Source of the DNA: Clostridia bacterium
GTDB lineage: Bacteria > Bacillota_A > Clostridia > Oscillospirales > QAKW01
Direction: 5' to 3'
Length of the DNA stretch: 11,169 bases
Assembly: GCA_017396865.1 (NCBI GenBank)
Contig: JAFQKO010000021.1
Coordinates: forward strand, 1-11,169
The notes below the pieces were generated by a model. The model was not told the origin of the DNA. It worked only from the letters and a program-made list of their open reading frames with translations, and searched no databases. This document shows, piece after piece, positions 5,704 to 11,169 of this stretch. Position numbers and translations under genes: made by a program. Each line of letters starts with the position of its first letter. Position 1 is the stretch's first letter.

Positions 5704-6834
5704 TTATGATTTTTGTTCGCGTTTGACGGTGGCTTCTTTGATCAGAACGTAGGCGGTGGCGGCGATGGGTACGCTGATCAGCATCCCGATCGGGCCTGCG
5801 AGCCCGCCGCCGACGGTAACGGAGGCAAGGATCCAGATGGCGGGGAGGTTAATTTTATCGTCCAGGAGCTTGGGATAAATCAGGTTTCCTTCGATCTGCA
5901 GCAGCACTATGATGAAGATCAAAAAGATCAGCGCCTTGAGGGGGGAGACGCTCAGGATGATAAAGCCGCCCACCAGCGCGCCGACCATGCCGCCGATAAC
6001 AGGGATCAACGCAGTTACGCCCACCAGCGCACTGATCATGGGTGCGTAGGGAATTTGCAGGAGCAGCATTCCCACCAAGCAAAGCAGGCCGAGGATCACC
6101 GCATCGAAGAAGCGGCCGGAGATATAGCAGCGGAAGTTCGCATTGGCAATAGAGAGGGCGTGGATCGACCATTCACTGTATTTTTTCGGCAGCCATGCAC
6201 GGAGCAGGCGGCAGGCCTGCGCCTTCAGCTTTTTCTTACTGAACAGAATATAAACGGAAAAGACCAGCGCGATAAAGAAGCTGTAGAGGCCGCTCATCAG
6301 GGAGCTCAGGGTATTGAAAGCGGTGTTAACAATGGTGCCGCTTTGGTTTTTCAGCCAGCTTTGCGCCGATTCCAGCAAGCGATCCCAATCGATATCCGGC
6401 AGGAGATTACCGAAGGGAAGCTCGGCGATCTCGGTCTTATCCATGTTGCTCAGCTGATCCATCAAGCGGGTCAGGCTTTCCACCAGAATGGTGATGGCCT
6501 CGATCAGCTCGGGGATGACCAGCCAGATGATGCCGATCAATGCGCCGAGGATGGCAATCAGCGAGATCAGAAATGCCATCGGCTTGCGCAGCTTTAATGC
6601 AAGCGGGCGGGTGGCATTGGGCCAAAGATGCTGCTCTAAAAAGTGCATCGGTACGTTGAGGACTATGGCAATCGCCAGCCCGAGGATCAGCGGGGTGAAA
6701 AGGGCCGCCACATAGGAAAAGGCATGGGCAACCACGCCGATGTTCTGCAGCCCGAGAAAGAGCAGGATGCAGGCGGCGGCGATACCGATAATCCATTTTG
6801 CGCGTTTTTTATGCTCGGAAGAGAAAGATTCCAT
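5704..6834 (-). CDS. AI-2E family transporter (PerM/YdiK/TqsA-type membrane protein)
   Basis: A 376-residue integral membrane protein. The start at 6834 is chosen for AAGGAGA upstream; the frame runs open to 6912, but that extension covers the promoter. An N-terminal membrane hairpin (about 14-62), a pair of segments at about 85-110 with a soluble amphipathic stretch after it (about 110-170), and a C-terminal bundle of several segments match the family's usual layout and length (about 350-400). Hallmarks are YISGRFFDAVILGLLC, ALIPVIGGMVGALVGG and QIEGNLIYPKLLDDKINLP followed by GGGLAGPIGMLISVPIAA. Members export AI-2 (TqsA) or act as sodium/proton antiporters; the substrate here is unknown. 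Transcription starts at the promoter at 6884-6912 and ends at the hairpin at 5655-5689. Confidence 0.93.
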   Translation of the reverse strand: MESFSSEHKKRAKWIIGIAAACILLFLGLQNIGVVAHAFSYVAALFTPLILGLAIAIVLNVPMHFLEQHLWPNATRPLALKLRKPMAFLISLIAILGALIGIIWLVIPELIEAITILVESLTRLMDQLSNMDKTEIAELPFGNLLPDIDWDRLLESAQSWLKNQSGTIVNTAFNTLSSLMSGLYSFFIALVFSVYILFSKKKLKAQACRLLRAWLPKKYSEWSIHALSIANANFRCYISGRFFDAVILGLLCLVGMLLLQIPYAPMISALVGVTALIPVIGGMVGALVGGFIILSVSPLKALIFLIFIIVLLQIEGNLIYPKLLDDKINLPAIWILASVTVGGGLAGPIGMLISVPIAATAYVLIKEATVKREQKS

Positions 6835-6856
6835 TACAGTTCTCCTTGATTTTCGG

Positions 6857-6885
6857 TTGACAGTTTTTTGTCGGGATGATAAAAT
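6857..6885 (+). promoter_or_regulatory. strong extended -10 promoter for the DUF1295/MATE operon
   Basis: A perfect -35 TTGACA (6857-6862), a 17-bp spacer and the -10 TAAAAT (6880-6885) with an extended TGA. Expected start is near 6892. The last two bases of its -10 also belong to the -10 of the opposing promoter (6884-6912). Confidence 0.75.
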
Positions 6886-6918
6886 TGTAACAGATTTGTC
6901 GCATTTTTTCAACTGTCA
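6858..6918. repeat. inverted repeat TGACAGTT framing the divergent promoters
   Basis: TGACAGTT at 6858-6865 and its exact complement AACTGTCA at 6911-6918 flank the overlapping -10 boxes and lie on or next to both -35 boxes. A related direct pair, CAGTTTTTTGTCG (6861-6873) and CAGATTTGTCG (6891-6901), lies inside. This layout suits a regulator acting on both transcription units, but no binding protein is identified here. Confidence 0.45.
6884..6912 (-). promoter_or_regulatory. extended -10 promoter for the AI-2E transporter gene
   Basis: On the minus strand TTGAAA (6912-6907), a 17-bp spacer and TACAAT (6889-6884), with an extended TGT directly before the -10. Expected start is near 6877, leaving about 43 nt of leader. 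Confidence 0.7.
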
Positions 6919-6941
6919 GTTTATCGGAAACGGAGAAGAAT

Positions 6942-7802
6942 ATGAAAAAGCTGAAACAAAGCCGTTGGATGAGCTTTATTGCCGTTGCAATCGTATATCT
7001 GGCCGCTGCAGGGGTGGGCGTAGCCGTCTATCGGATGGTGGAGCTGCCGTGGTGGCTAGCATTGCTGATCGCCGACGTTGCCGCAACGGCGGTTACCTTT
7101 TTGTTTAGCCTTGTATTCGGCAACGCCTCGGTTTACGATCCCTATTGGAGCGTGCAGCCGCCGATGATTCTCGGCTGCTTTGCCGCGGCGGGATCGCTGA
7201 ATTGGTTTGGCATTTTGCTGCTGGCGGCGGTTGGCTTTTGGGGTCTGCGTTTGACGTTGAATTGGGCTTATACCTTCCATGGTCTTAACCATCAGGATTG
7301 GCGTTATACCATGCTGAAGGAAAAAACGGGCGTGTTTTATCCGTTGATCAATTTCATTGGCATCCATATGGTGCCTACCTTGGTGGTCTACGGCTGTGTC
7401 TTGCCTGCTGCTTACGCCATGCGCCATGCTCTGCAGGGCAACGTCGGCAGCGTTTTGTTTCTTTTGATTTCGTTGGGTGCGGCCGTTATGCAAGGGGCCG
7501 CAGACATTCAGATGCATCGGTATCGCAAAAACAGAAACGGAAGCTTTATCCGTGTCGGGCTCTGGAAGCATTCCCGCCATCCCAACTATCTTGGAGAGAT
7601 TTTAATGTGGTGGGGTGTTGCTTTGGCAGTGCTTTGCGCCGCACCTGCGGCTTGGTATCTCGGCTGGGGTGCGCTTGCCAATACGGTGCTGTTCTTTGCG
7701 GTCAGCATCCCAATGGCAGAGGGGCGGCAATCCAAAAAGGAGGGCTACGCCGCCTATAAGGCAGAAACAAGGATGCTTCTGCCGATTCGAAAGGGAACGT
7801 AA
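6942..7802 (+). CDS. DUF1295 membrane protein (steroid 5-alpha-reductase C-terminal-like / isoprenylcysteine methyltransferase-like fold)
   Basis: A 286-residue polytopic membrane protein with about seven hydrophobic segments, the first at about 11-32. The signature GLWKHSRHPNYLGEILMWWG at about 206-225 is the conserved cofactor-binding motif of the DUF1295 / steroid-reductase-like family (COG3752-type); AYTFHGLNHQDWRY (about 109-122) is also typical. Family length is 250-290. Enzymatic activity is not established for bacterial DUF1295 proteins; reduction or methylation of a lipid is the fold-based guess. GGAG lies six bases before the ATG. The MATE gene follows after 4 nt, so the two are co-transcribed from the promoter at 6857-6885. 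Confidence 0.88.
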   Translation: MKKLKQSRWMSFIAVAIVYLAAAGVGVAVYRMVELPWWLALLIADVAATAVTFLFSLVFGNASVYDPYWSVQPPMILGCFAAAGSLNWFGILLLAAVGFWGLRLTLNWAYTFHGLNHQDWRYTMLKEKTGVFYPLINFIGIHMVPTLVVYGCVLPAAYAMRHALQGNVGSVLFLLISLGAAVMQGAADIQMHRYRKNRNGSFIRVGLWKHSRHPNYLGEILMWWGVALAVLCAAPAAWYLGWGALANTVLFFAVSIPMAEGRQSKKEGYAAYKAETRMLLPIRKGT

Positions 7803-7806
7803 AAAA

Positions 7807-9189
7807 ATGGCATCATTGATCGTTAAAGAAAAAGGGTTTTACAGCAGGGTGGCAAAGATTGCGCTGCCGATCGCCATGCAAGGGCTGATCACCACCGGTG
7901 TTAATATGATGGATACCATCATGGTGGGGATGGTGGGCGAAACCGAGCTTTCGGCAGTCTCGCTGGCCAACCAGTTCATTTCGGTCTTTCAGATCTTTTG
8001 CATGGGGATCGGGATGGGAGCCTCGGTCTTGGTGGCCCGCTATTACGGAATGAAGGATCGCCCCTCCCTTAAAAAGACCGTTTCCATTATGCTGCGGCTG
8101 TGTATCGGGATGGCGGCGCTGTTCTGCGTGGCCACGGTGCTGATCCCCGGCCCGATTATGAAGATTTACACCGCTGAGCGGGATATTATTAAGCTCGGTA
8201 TCAGCTATCTGCGCTGGTCGGTGGTGAGCTATTTCCTGCTGGGTCTTTCCTTAACCTGCACCATCGTTCTGCGGAACGTGGGAAAGGTGAAGATCCCCCT
8301 TTATACCTCCATCGCGGCGTTTTTCATCAACGTGGGGGCAAACTACGTCTTTATCTTCGGAAAGCTCGGCGCTCCGAAGATGGGGGTGGCGGGCGCTGCC
8401 CTCGGTACGCTGATCGCTCGTATCTTTGAATTTGCGGTGATCTGCGGTTATTTGTTTTTTGCGGATCGGGAGATCGGCTTTCGGATCCGCGATCTCTTTA
8501 AGCCGGTGGGGAAGCTTTGGCGCGAGTATATCCGCATCAGCATCCCCGTTTTGATCAGCGACGGCATCCTGGCGCTGGGTAATAACTCCGTTGCCATGGT
8601 GATCGGGCGGCTGGGCGGTGGGTTTGTTGCCGCCAATGCGGTGACCACCGTAACCCAGCAGCTCAGCTCGGTGATGATCCAAGGCTTTTCGCAGGCGGGC
8701 GCCATCGTTACCGGCTATACGCTGGGCGAGGGCAGCCGCAAAAAGGCGCAGGCGCAGGGCTATGGCTTTTTGGGGATCGGCTTTGTATTCGGTGCGATTG
8801 CGGCGGGTATTATCCTGCTGATCAGCGAGCCGATGATTGCAGCCTACGATCTGGCACCCGATACCGAAGCGATTGCGCGGCAGTTGATGTGGTCGATCAG
8901 CATCATCGTCGTTTTTCAGGCCACCAACAGCATTATGACCAAGGGCGTGCTCCGCGGCGGCGGAGATACCAAAATGCTGATGCTGGCCGATAATATCTTC
9001 CTCTGGGTTGCCTCCATTCCGCTTGGAATTTTGGCGGGTCCGATTCTGAACCTGCCCGCCTTCTGGATCTATTTTGCGTTGAAGATCGATCAGGTGCTGA
9101 AGGCGATCTGGTGTATTGTGCGGCTGCGCAGCGGGAAATGGATTAAAAAAATCCGCTCGGAGCGGGAGCTGGAAGCGGAAGCAAAATAA
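7807..9189 (+). CDS. MATE family efflux transporter
   Basis: A 460-residue protein of normal MATE length. The start at 7807 follows AAGGGA (7791-7796) in the end of the DUF1295 gene; the frame is open back to 7615, but that part lies within the previous gene. It has about 12 hydrophobic segments in two homologous halves: ALPIAMQGLITTGVNMMDTI near the N-terminus, MGIGMGASVLVARYYGMKD at about 67-85, and the matching second-half GFSQAGAIVTGYTLGEGS at about 293-310, then RGGGDTKMLM. These are core motifs of NorM/DinF-type cation-coupled drug/sodium or proton antiporters. Substrate unknown; multidrug efflux is the default annotation. It is the last gene before the 30-nt palindromic terminator. Confidence 0.95.
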   Translation: MASLIVKEKGFYSRVAKIALPIAMQGLITTGVNMMDTIMVGMVGETELSAVSLANQFISVFQIFCMGIGMGASVLVARYYGMKDRPSLKKTVSIMLRLCIGMAALFCVATVLIPGPIMKIYTAERDIIKLGISYLRWSVVSYFLLGLSLTCTIVLRNVGKVKIPLYTSIAAFFINVGANYVFIFGKLGAPKMGVAGAALGTLIARIFEFAVICGYLFFADREIGFRIRDLFKPVGKLWREYIRISIPVLISDGILALGNNSVAMVIGRLGGGFVAANAVTTVTQQLSSVMIQGFSQAGAIVTGYTLGEGSRKKAQAQGYGFLGIGFVFGAIAAGIILLISEPMIAAYDLAPDTEAIARQLMWSISIIVVFQATNSIMTKGVLRGGGDTKMLMLADNIFLWVASIPLGILAGPILNLPAFWIYFALKIDQVLKAIWCIVRLRSGKWIKKIRSERELEAEAK

Positions 9190-9194
9190 TAAAA

Positions 9195-9230
9195 TCCGAG
9201 GGATCGGCATGCCGATCCCTCGGAATTTTT
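9195..9230. terminator. bidirectional terminator with perfect 30-nt palindrome
   Basis: Bases 9195-9224 form a perfect palindrome (arm TCCGAGGGATCGGCA). Rightward the stem is followed by TTTTT (9226-9230); leftward by a T-rich stretch. It lies between the convergent MATE gene and the 196-aa gene, whose stop begins at 9235. Confidence 0.88.
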
Positions 9231-9232
9231 GT

Positions 9233-9823
9233 TTATTCAAAGCTATGATAATAGAGCACCATTTCCTCCGCCAGGGAGCGTCCTTCTTCCGCAAGAACGG
9301 TTTCGGAGGCGTTCAATTTAACCAGCGCCTCATAGCGCCGTGCACGGTTGATCAATTGAGAGGGACAGCGCCGATCGGAGGGCAACCGCTCGCGGCTGTG
9401 CGCCACAAACCATTCGTAATGCCGCTCCAAAAGCTCGTCCTCTTCCTCCTCTAAGGAATCGCTTTCGCGCCGAAAATAAAGCTCGGCAATCACGTCGTCC
9501 GAGGCCTCAAAGGCAGGCTCAAAGGGACGGATATAGGTGTCCCAAACTGCCAGCTCTTCTTTGGTCAGCAGCTTCCGGCGCTCGGCTTCGTCCTGCACTG
9601 CATCGTGCAGCGTTCCGATGCGGGTTAAGGCGGTGGTCAGCGTATCATACTGCTGTACCACTCGCTCGGCATCCTCGCGTGACCAATCCATTTTATATTT
9701 CTCGAAATAAGGCTGGTCCAAAATGGGCCGGTATTGAATCGTTAAATTGCCGTTCTCGGTTTCCTCAAACAGCTTTAAAACGTATTCCTGCGGGCTGCAG
9801 CTGTTGCGGGTTTCTTCGTTCAT
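9233..9823 (-). CDS. hypothetical acidic, mostly helical protein (196 aa)
   Basis: I do not recognise this protein. It has 196 residues, no signal peptide and no hydrophobic segment, so it is probably cytoplasmic. It is rich in Glu and Arg, with a strongly acidic stretch at 120-134 (ESDSLEEEEDELLER) followed by aromatic residues (HYEWF), and looks largely alpha-helical with two Cys (9 and 153). The start is well supported by AGGAGG about 8 nt upstream. It has its own promoter (9895-9923) although it follows the SseB-like gene in the same direction by 108 nt. No catalytic motif is visible. A role linked to its SseB-like neighbour is possible but rests on adjacency only. Confidence 0.8.
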   Translation of the reverse strand: MNEETRNSCSPQEYVLKLFEETENGNLTIQYRPILDQPYFEKYKMDWSREDAERVVQQYDTLTTALTRIGTLHDAVQDEAERRKLLTKEELAVWDTYIRPFEPAFEASDDVIAELYFRRESDSLEEEEDELLERHYEWFVAHSRERLPSDRRCPSQLINRARRYEALVKLNASETVLAEEGRSLAEEMVLYYHSFE

Positions 9824-9894
9824 GATGATTTCCTCCTGCGCTTAGTTCTTACAGCAGCCTTTGTTTTATAAAAAACGACTGTTTTGATGGTTTA

Positions 9895-9923
9895 AGTATA
9901 GTCGATTCGGGGAAGGAAGTCAA
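9895..9923 (-). promoter_or_regulatory. sigma-A promoter for the 196-aa hypothetical gene
   Basis: On the minus strand TTGACT (9923-9918) and TATACT (9900-9895) are exactly 17 bp apart, each 5 of 6 consensus bases. It begins 8 bases after the stop of the SseB-like gene. No hairpin terminator is visible between the two genes, so read-through is possible. Confidence 0.75.
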
Positions 9924-9931
9924 TCCCGATT

Positions 9932-10672
9932 TTAAAATGCTTCTTTTCCGATGAAGCAATGGGTTTCGGTGTCGGGGTTGAGTATTAAGCCACGCATATG
10001 ATCGGAGGCTTCCATGTATGCAACAATATCGTTGATGGTGAACAAGCCGACGTGCAGCGTTTTATCGTGCCCATATACCTTTAAATATTGGTCGAGGCCG
10101 GTGAAGCATAAAAAGAAGGAATCGTCGCCGATGCTGCCGGTGGCGGGATACATCGTCTTGGGGGCGGCGCTTTCTTCAAAATGATAGCCCTCGCTGCCTG
10201 CAATGCGGGAAGCATCCCACCATTCCGTATCAACGGTCAAACGGTTGGTGGTATTGTCCTTCACCCATGCCAGATTCTCCATTTGCTCCATCGTCATATT
10301 TTGGCAACGGTAAACGATCGACTCAATGTTCAGCTTATTCGCGGCCATAGAGGTGCAATGGATGGCGCGGTCGTTTTCAAATTCGTTGGCCGCATCGTAT
10401 CGGATGGGAACGATATAAACGGTTCGGATCACTTCGTTCCGTAAAGCTAAAAAGGCTTTTTGGATCTCCTCCTGCGGCGCTTGGTTGTTGGAAAGTGTTT
10501 TGTAGGCGGTGATGAGGGCGGGGATCTTTTCGCCGTAAATGCGGTCGTTGTTCACCCGGCCATCAAATTGCTCGTAAATGGCAGAGAGCCGAATCAGCGA
10601 GGTAGACGGCGCTTGATCGACCGCCGCAGTGTCCGAGGTGTTTTGTTTTTTCGATTTGCTGAATAATCCCAT
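9932..10672 (-). CDS. SseB domain-like protein
   Basis: A 246-residue probably cytoplasmic protein. The C-terminal third (about 185-245) carries the SseB N-domain-like pattern: FFLCFTGLDQYLKVYGHD, a strand LHVGLFTINDIVAYM, then MRGLILNPDTETHCFIGKE, which matches the usual hydrophobic strand leading into an NP...-type turn. RTVYIVPIRYD at about 83-93 is the first strand of the same domain. The N-terminus MGLFSKSKKQNTSDTA is a polar tail seen in several small Firmicute proteins. SseB-like domains in Gram-positive bacteria have no settled function; the enhanced serine-sensitivity name comes from E. coli. AAAGGAGA precedes the ATG, and the promoter at 10702-10729 drives it. The family call is by pattern only. 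Confidence 0.7.
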   Translation of the reverse strand: MGLFSKSKKQNTSDTAAVDQAPSTSLIRLSAIYEQFDGRVNNDRIYGEKIPALITAYKTLSNNQAPQEEIQKAFLALRNEVIRTVYIVPIRYDAANEFENDRAIHCTSMAANKLNIESIVYRCQNMTMEQMENLAWVKDNTTNRLTVDTEWWDASRIAGSEGYHFEESAAPKTMYPATGSIGDDSFFLCFTGLDQYLKVYGHDKTLHVGLFTINDIVAYMEASDHMRGLILNPDTETHCFIGKEAF

Positions 10673-10701
10673 GGCGTTTCTCCTTTGGGTGGTTTTATTT
10701 C

Positions 10702-10729
10702 ATTATATCATATTTTCATTGTTTATCAA
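10702..10729 (-). promoter_or_regulatory. promoter for the SseB-like gene
   Basis: On the minus strand TTGATA (10729-10724), a 16-bp spacer and a consensus TATAAT (10707-10702) with an extended TGA. Expected start is near 10695, leaving about 22 nt of leader. Confidence 0.7.
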
Positions 10730-10860
10730 CACAATGCGGTTGATTTTTTTGGAATGTGGTTTTCCTCCACGGAGAGGATGAAAAACGGGCAAGTTTTATG
10801 CAACCGCTCGGGGATGGCGATTCGGGATGCCGCAGGTTCTTTTTTACGAACTGAAAAAGA
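10730..10860. other. gene-free stretch
   Basis: Together with the sites listed separately, the 497 bases from 10673 to the right edge hold no convincing protein gene. In this part I see no strong ribosome binding site with an open frame, no repeat, and only scattered AT-rich tracts. Open frames crossing it run on into the tRNA remnant, which marks them as spurious. Confidence 0.55.
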
Positions 10861-10891
10861 AGGAGGTAGACATAGCGTCTACCTCTTTTTT
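10861..10891. terminator. terminator directly after the tRNA remnant
   Basis: A 9-bp stem GAGGTAGAC / GTCTACCTC (10863-10871 with 10877-10885) closes a 5-nt loop, followed rightward by six Ts (10886-10891) and leftward by CCTTCTTTTT. On the minus strand it begins right after the tRNA CCA end, as expected for the native terminator of a tRNA gene. Confidence 0.8.
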
Positions 10892-10918
10892 GGTCGGAGT
10901 GACAGGATTCGAACCTAT
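10891..10918 (-). pseudogene. 3' remnant of a tRNA, probably tRNA-Pro
   Basis: On the minus strand the T-arm ATAGG-TTCGAAT-CCTGT is followed by the acceptor strand CACTCCG, discriminator A and an encoded CCA. AGGTTCGAATCCTGTC followed by ..CCGACCA is the usual 3' end of Firmicute tRNA-Pro. A partner acceptor CGGAGTG, a D-arm and a 7-nt anticodon loop could not be found in the preceding 100 bases, which instead form unrelated hairpins, so no cloverleaf can be built. The T-stem contains a T-G wobble where tRNA-Pro normally has C-G, so identity is lost just 5' of the T-stem's AGG. It is either the duplicated attachment-site end of an integrative element or a decayed gene. The proline identity is inferred from the 3' end only. 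Confidence 0.65.
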
Positions 10919-10920
10919 AG

Positions 10921-10982
10921 CCGCAAGCGATGCAAGCATCGCCTACGGCAAAGCGGCGGATGCCTCCCAAAGAATTTGGGAG
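10921..10982. repeat. cluster of short hairpins abutting the tRNA remnant
   Basis: Two stems are clear: GCGATGC/GCATCGC (10927-10933 with 10936-10942) and CTCCCAAA/TTTGGGAG (10964-10971 with 10975-10982, 3-nt loop). Between them GCATCGCC (10936-10943) can also pair imperfectly with GGCGGATGC (10955-10963), giving an alternative fold. No T-run follows, so these are not terminators. The function is unknown. Confidence 0.55.
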
Positions 10983-11109
10983 TACCGGTCTCCGCTTATT
11001 TCTAGCCATTTCCGCCCCTTTCCGCTCGCAAACACATCCTTTCCGGCACTCTTACCTCCACTGTTTCCGTGTACGCCGGTCGTGTCTGTAGGATAAACTG
11101 TGGTCAAGT

Positions 11110-11153
11110 AAAACACCCCGAATGCAGCTCTCGCCGCATCCGTGGTGTTTTTT
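11110..11153 (+). terminator. strong rho-independent terminator near right edge
   Basis: Arms 11110-11125 and 11136-11151 pair at 14 of 16 positions (AAAACACC...CGAATGC with GCATCCG...GGTGTTTT) around a 10-nt loop, with a T-run at 11148-11153. It can also work leftward, with a shorter T-run, for a minus-strand gene beyond the window. No rightward gene is visible between the tRNA remnant and this hairpin. Confidence 0.75.
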
Positions 11154-11169
11154 GTCGTCTGTATGGGAA

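Noticed and set aside
5713..6597. 294-residue plus-strand open frame rich in Asp, Gln, Gly and His
   Set aside because: Mirror of the AI-2E transporter gene, whose hydrophobic codons become DQ/GH-type residues on the other strand. No ribosome binding site or family features.
8251..9294. 347-residue minus-strand open frame
   Set aside because: Antisense to the MATE transporter and running through the palindromic terminator; composition is typical of a mirror frame.
10927..10942. Integron attC-like site
   Set aside because: Short inverted arms are present, but no GTTRRRY / RYYYAAC core pair was seen and there is no integron integrase in the window.
10891..10990. Complete tRNA gene on the minus strand
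   Set aside because: The 3' half-arm is convincing, but I could not find a matching 7-bp acceptor strand, D-arm or 7-nt anticodon loop within 100 bases; the best 5' partner (CGGAGAC near 10988-10994) pairs at only five positions and leaves the body unfolded.
10716..11009. 97-residue minus-strand frame and overlapping plus-strand frames at 10685-11005 and 10827-11096
   Set aside because: They read through the tRNA 3' end and its terminator, giving the familiar false peptides (RFESCHSDQ-like, VTGFEP-like, SDRIRT-like) that arise from translating tRNA genes. No family features.

Overview
The window looks like chromosomal DNA of a moderately GC-rich anaerobic Firmicute, probably a gut Clostridia member (Oscillospiraceae-like). 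This rests on strong AAGGAGG-type ribosome binding sites, sigma-A promoters with 16-17 bp spacers (several with extended -10 TGn), short rho-independent terminators, and the gene families present (AraC/cupin regulators, NimA-like flavin protein, AI-2E exporter family, MATE pump). The organism call is inference. I see no insertion sequence, CRISPR array or rRNA. Thirteen coding regions are supported, one cut by the left edge.

Region 1 (1-3930) is a small oxidoreductase/lyase module bracketed by two AraC-type regulators. From right to left on the minus strand it holds SDR-A (3049-3771), SDR-B (2273-3034) and a type I dehydroquinase-like Schiff-base enzyme (1512-2273), with a 14-nt gap and then a 1-nt overlap, so one operon. 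Next comes the convergent AraC regulator 1 (769-1515, plus), whose stop codon interlocks with that of the dehydroquinase-like gene. Divergent from it is a medium-chain dehydrogenase (1-660, minus, incomplete). AraC regulator 2 (3930-4679, plus) is divergent from the SDR operon. The set suggests catabolism of a small alicyclic or sugar-like polyhydroxy acid: oxidation by dehydrogenases plus a dehydratase/lyase step. The lyase keeps the Lys/His pair but seems to lack several N-terminal substrate-binding residues of true AroD, so its substrate may not be 3-dehydroquinate.

Region 2 (3930-5645, plus) is an operon of AraC regulator 2, a FlaR-like P-loop NTPase (ATGA overlap) and a NimA-like pyridoxamine-phosphate-oxidase-fold protein, ended by a bidirectional hairpin terminator at 5655-5689.

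Region 3 (5704-9189) is a divergent pair of membrane-protein units. An AI-2E family transporter (minus) and a DUF1295/MATE operon (plus) start from interlocked promoters that overlap at their -10 boxes and are framed by an inverted repeat. A perfect 30-nt palindromic terminator ends the region.

Region 4 (9233-10672, minus) holds an unrecognised acidic 196-aa protein and an SseB-domain-like protein, each with its own promoter.

Region 5 (10673-11169) carries no convincing protein gene. It holds the 3' end of a tRNA, best matched to tRNA-Pro (T-arm, acceptor strand and CCA, minus strand), with its terminator but without the 5' three-quarters. Beyond it lie hairpin-rich DNA and a second strong terminator. 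This looks like an attachment-site remnant of an integrative element, or a decayed tRNA.
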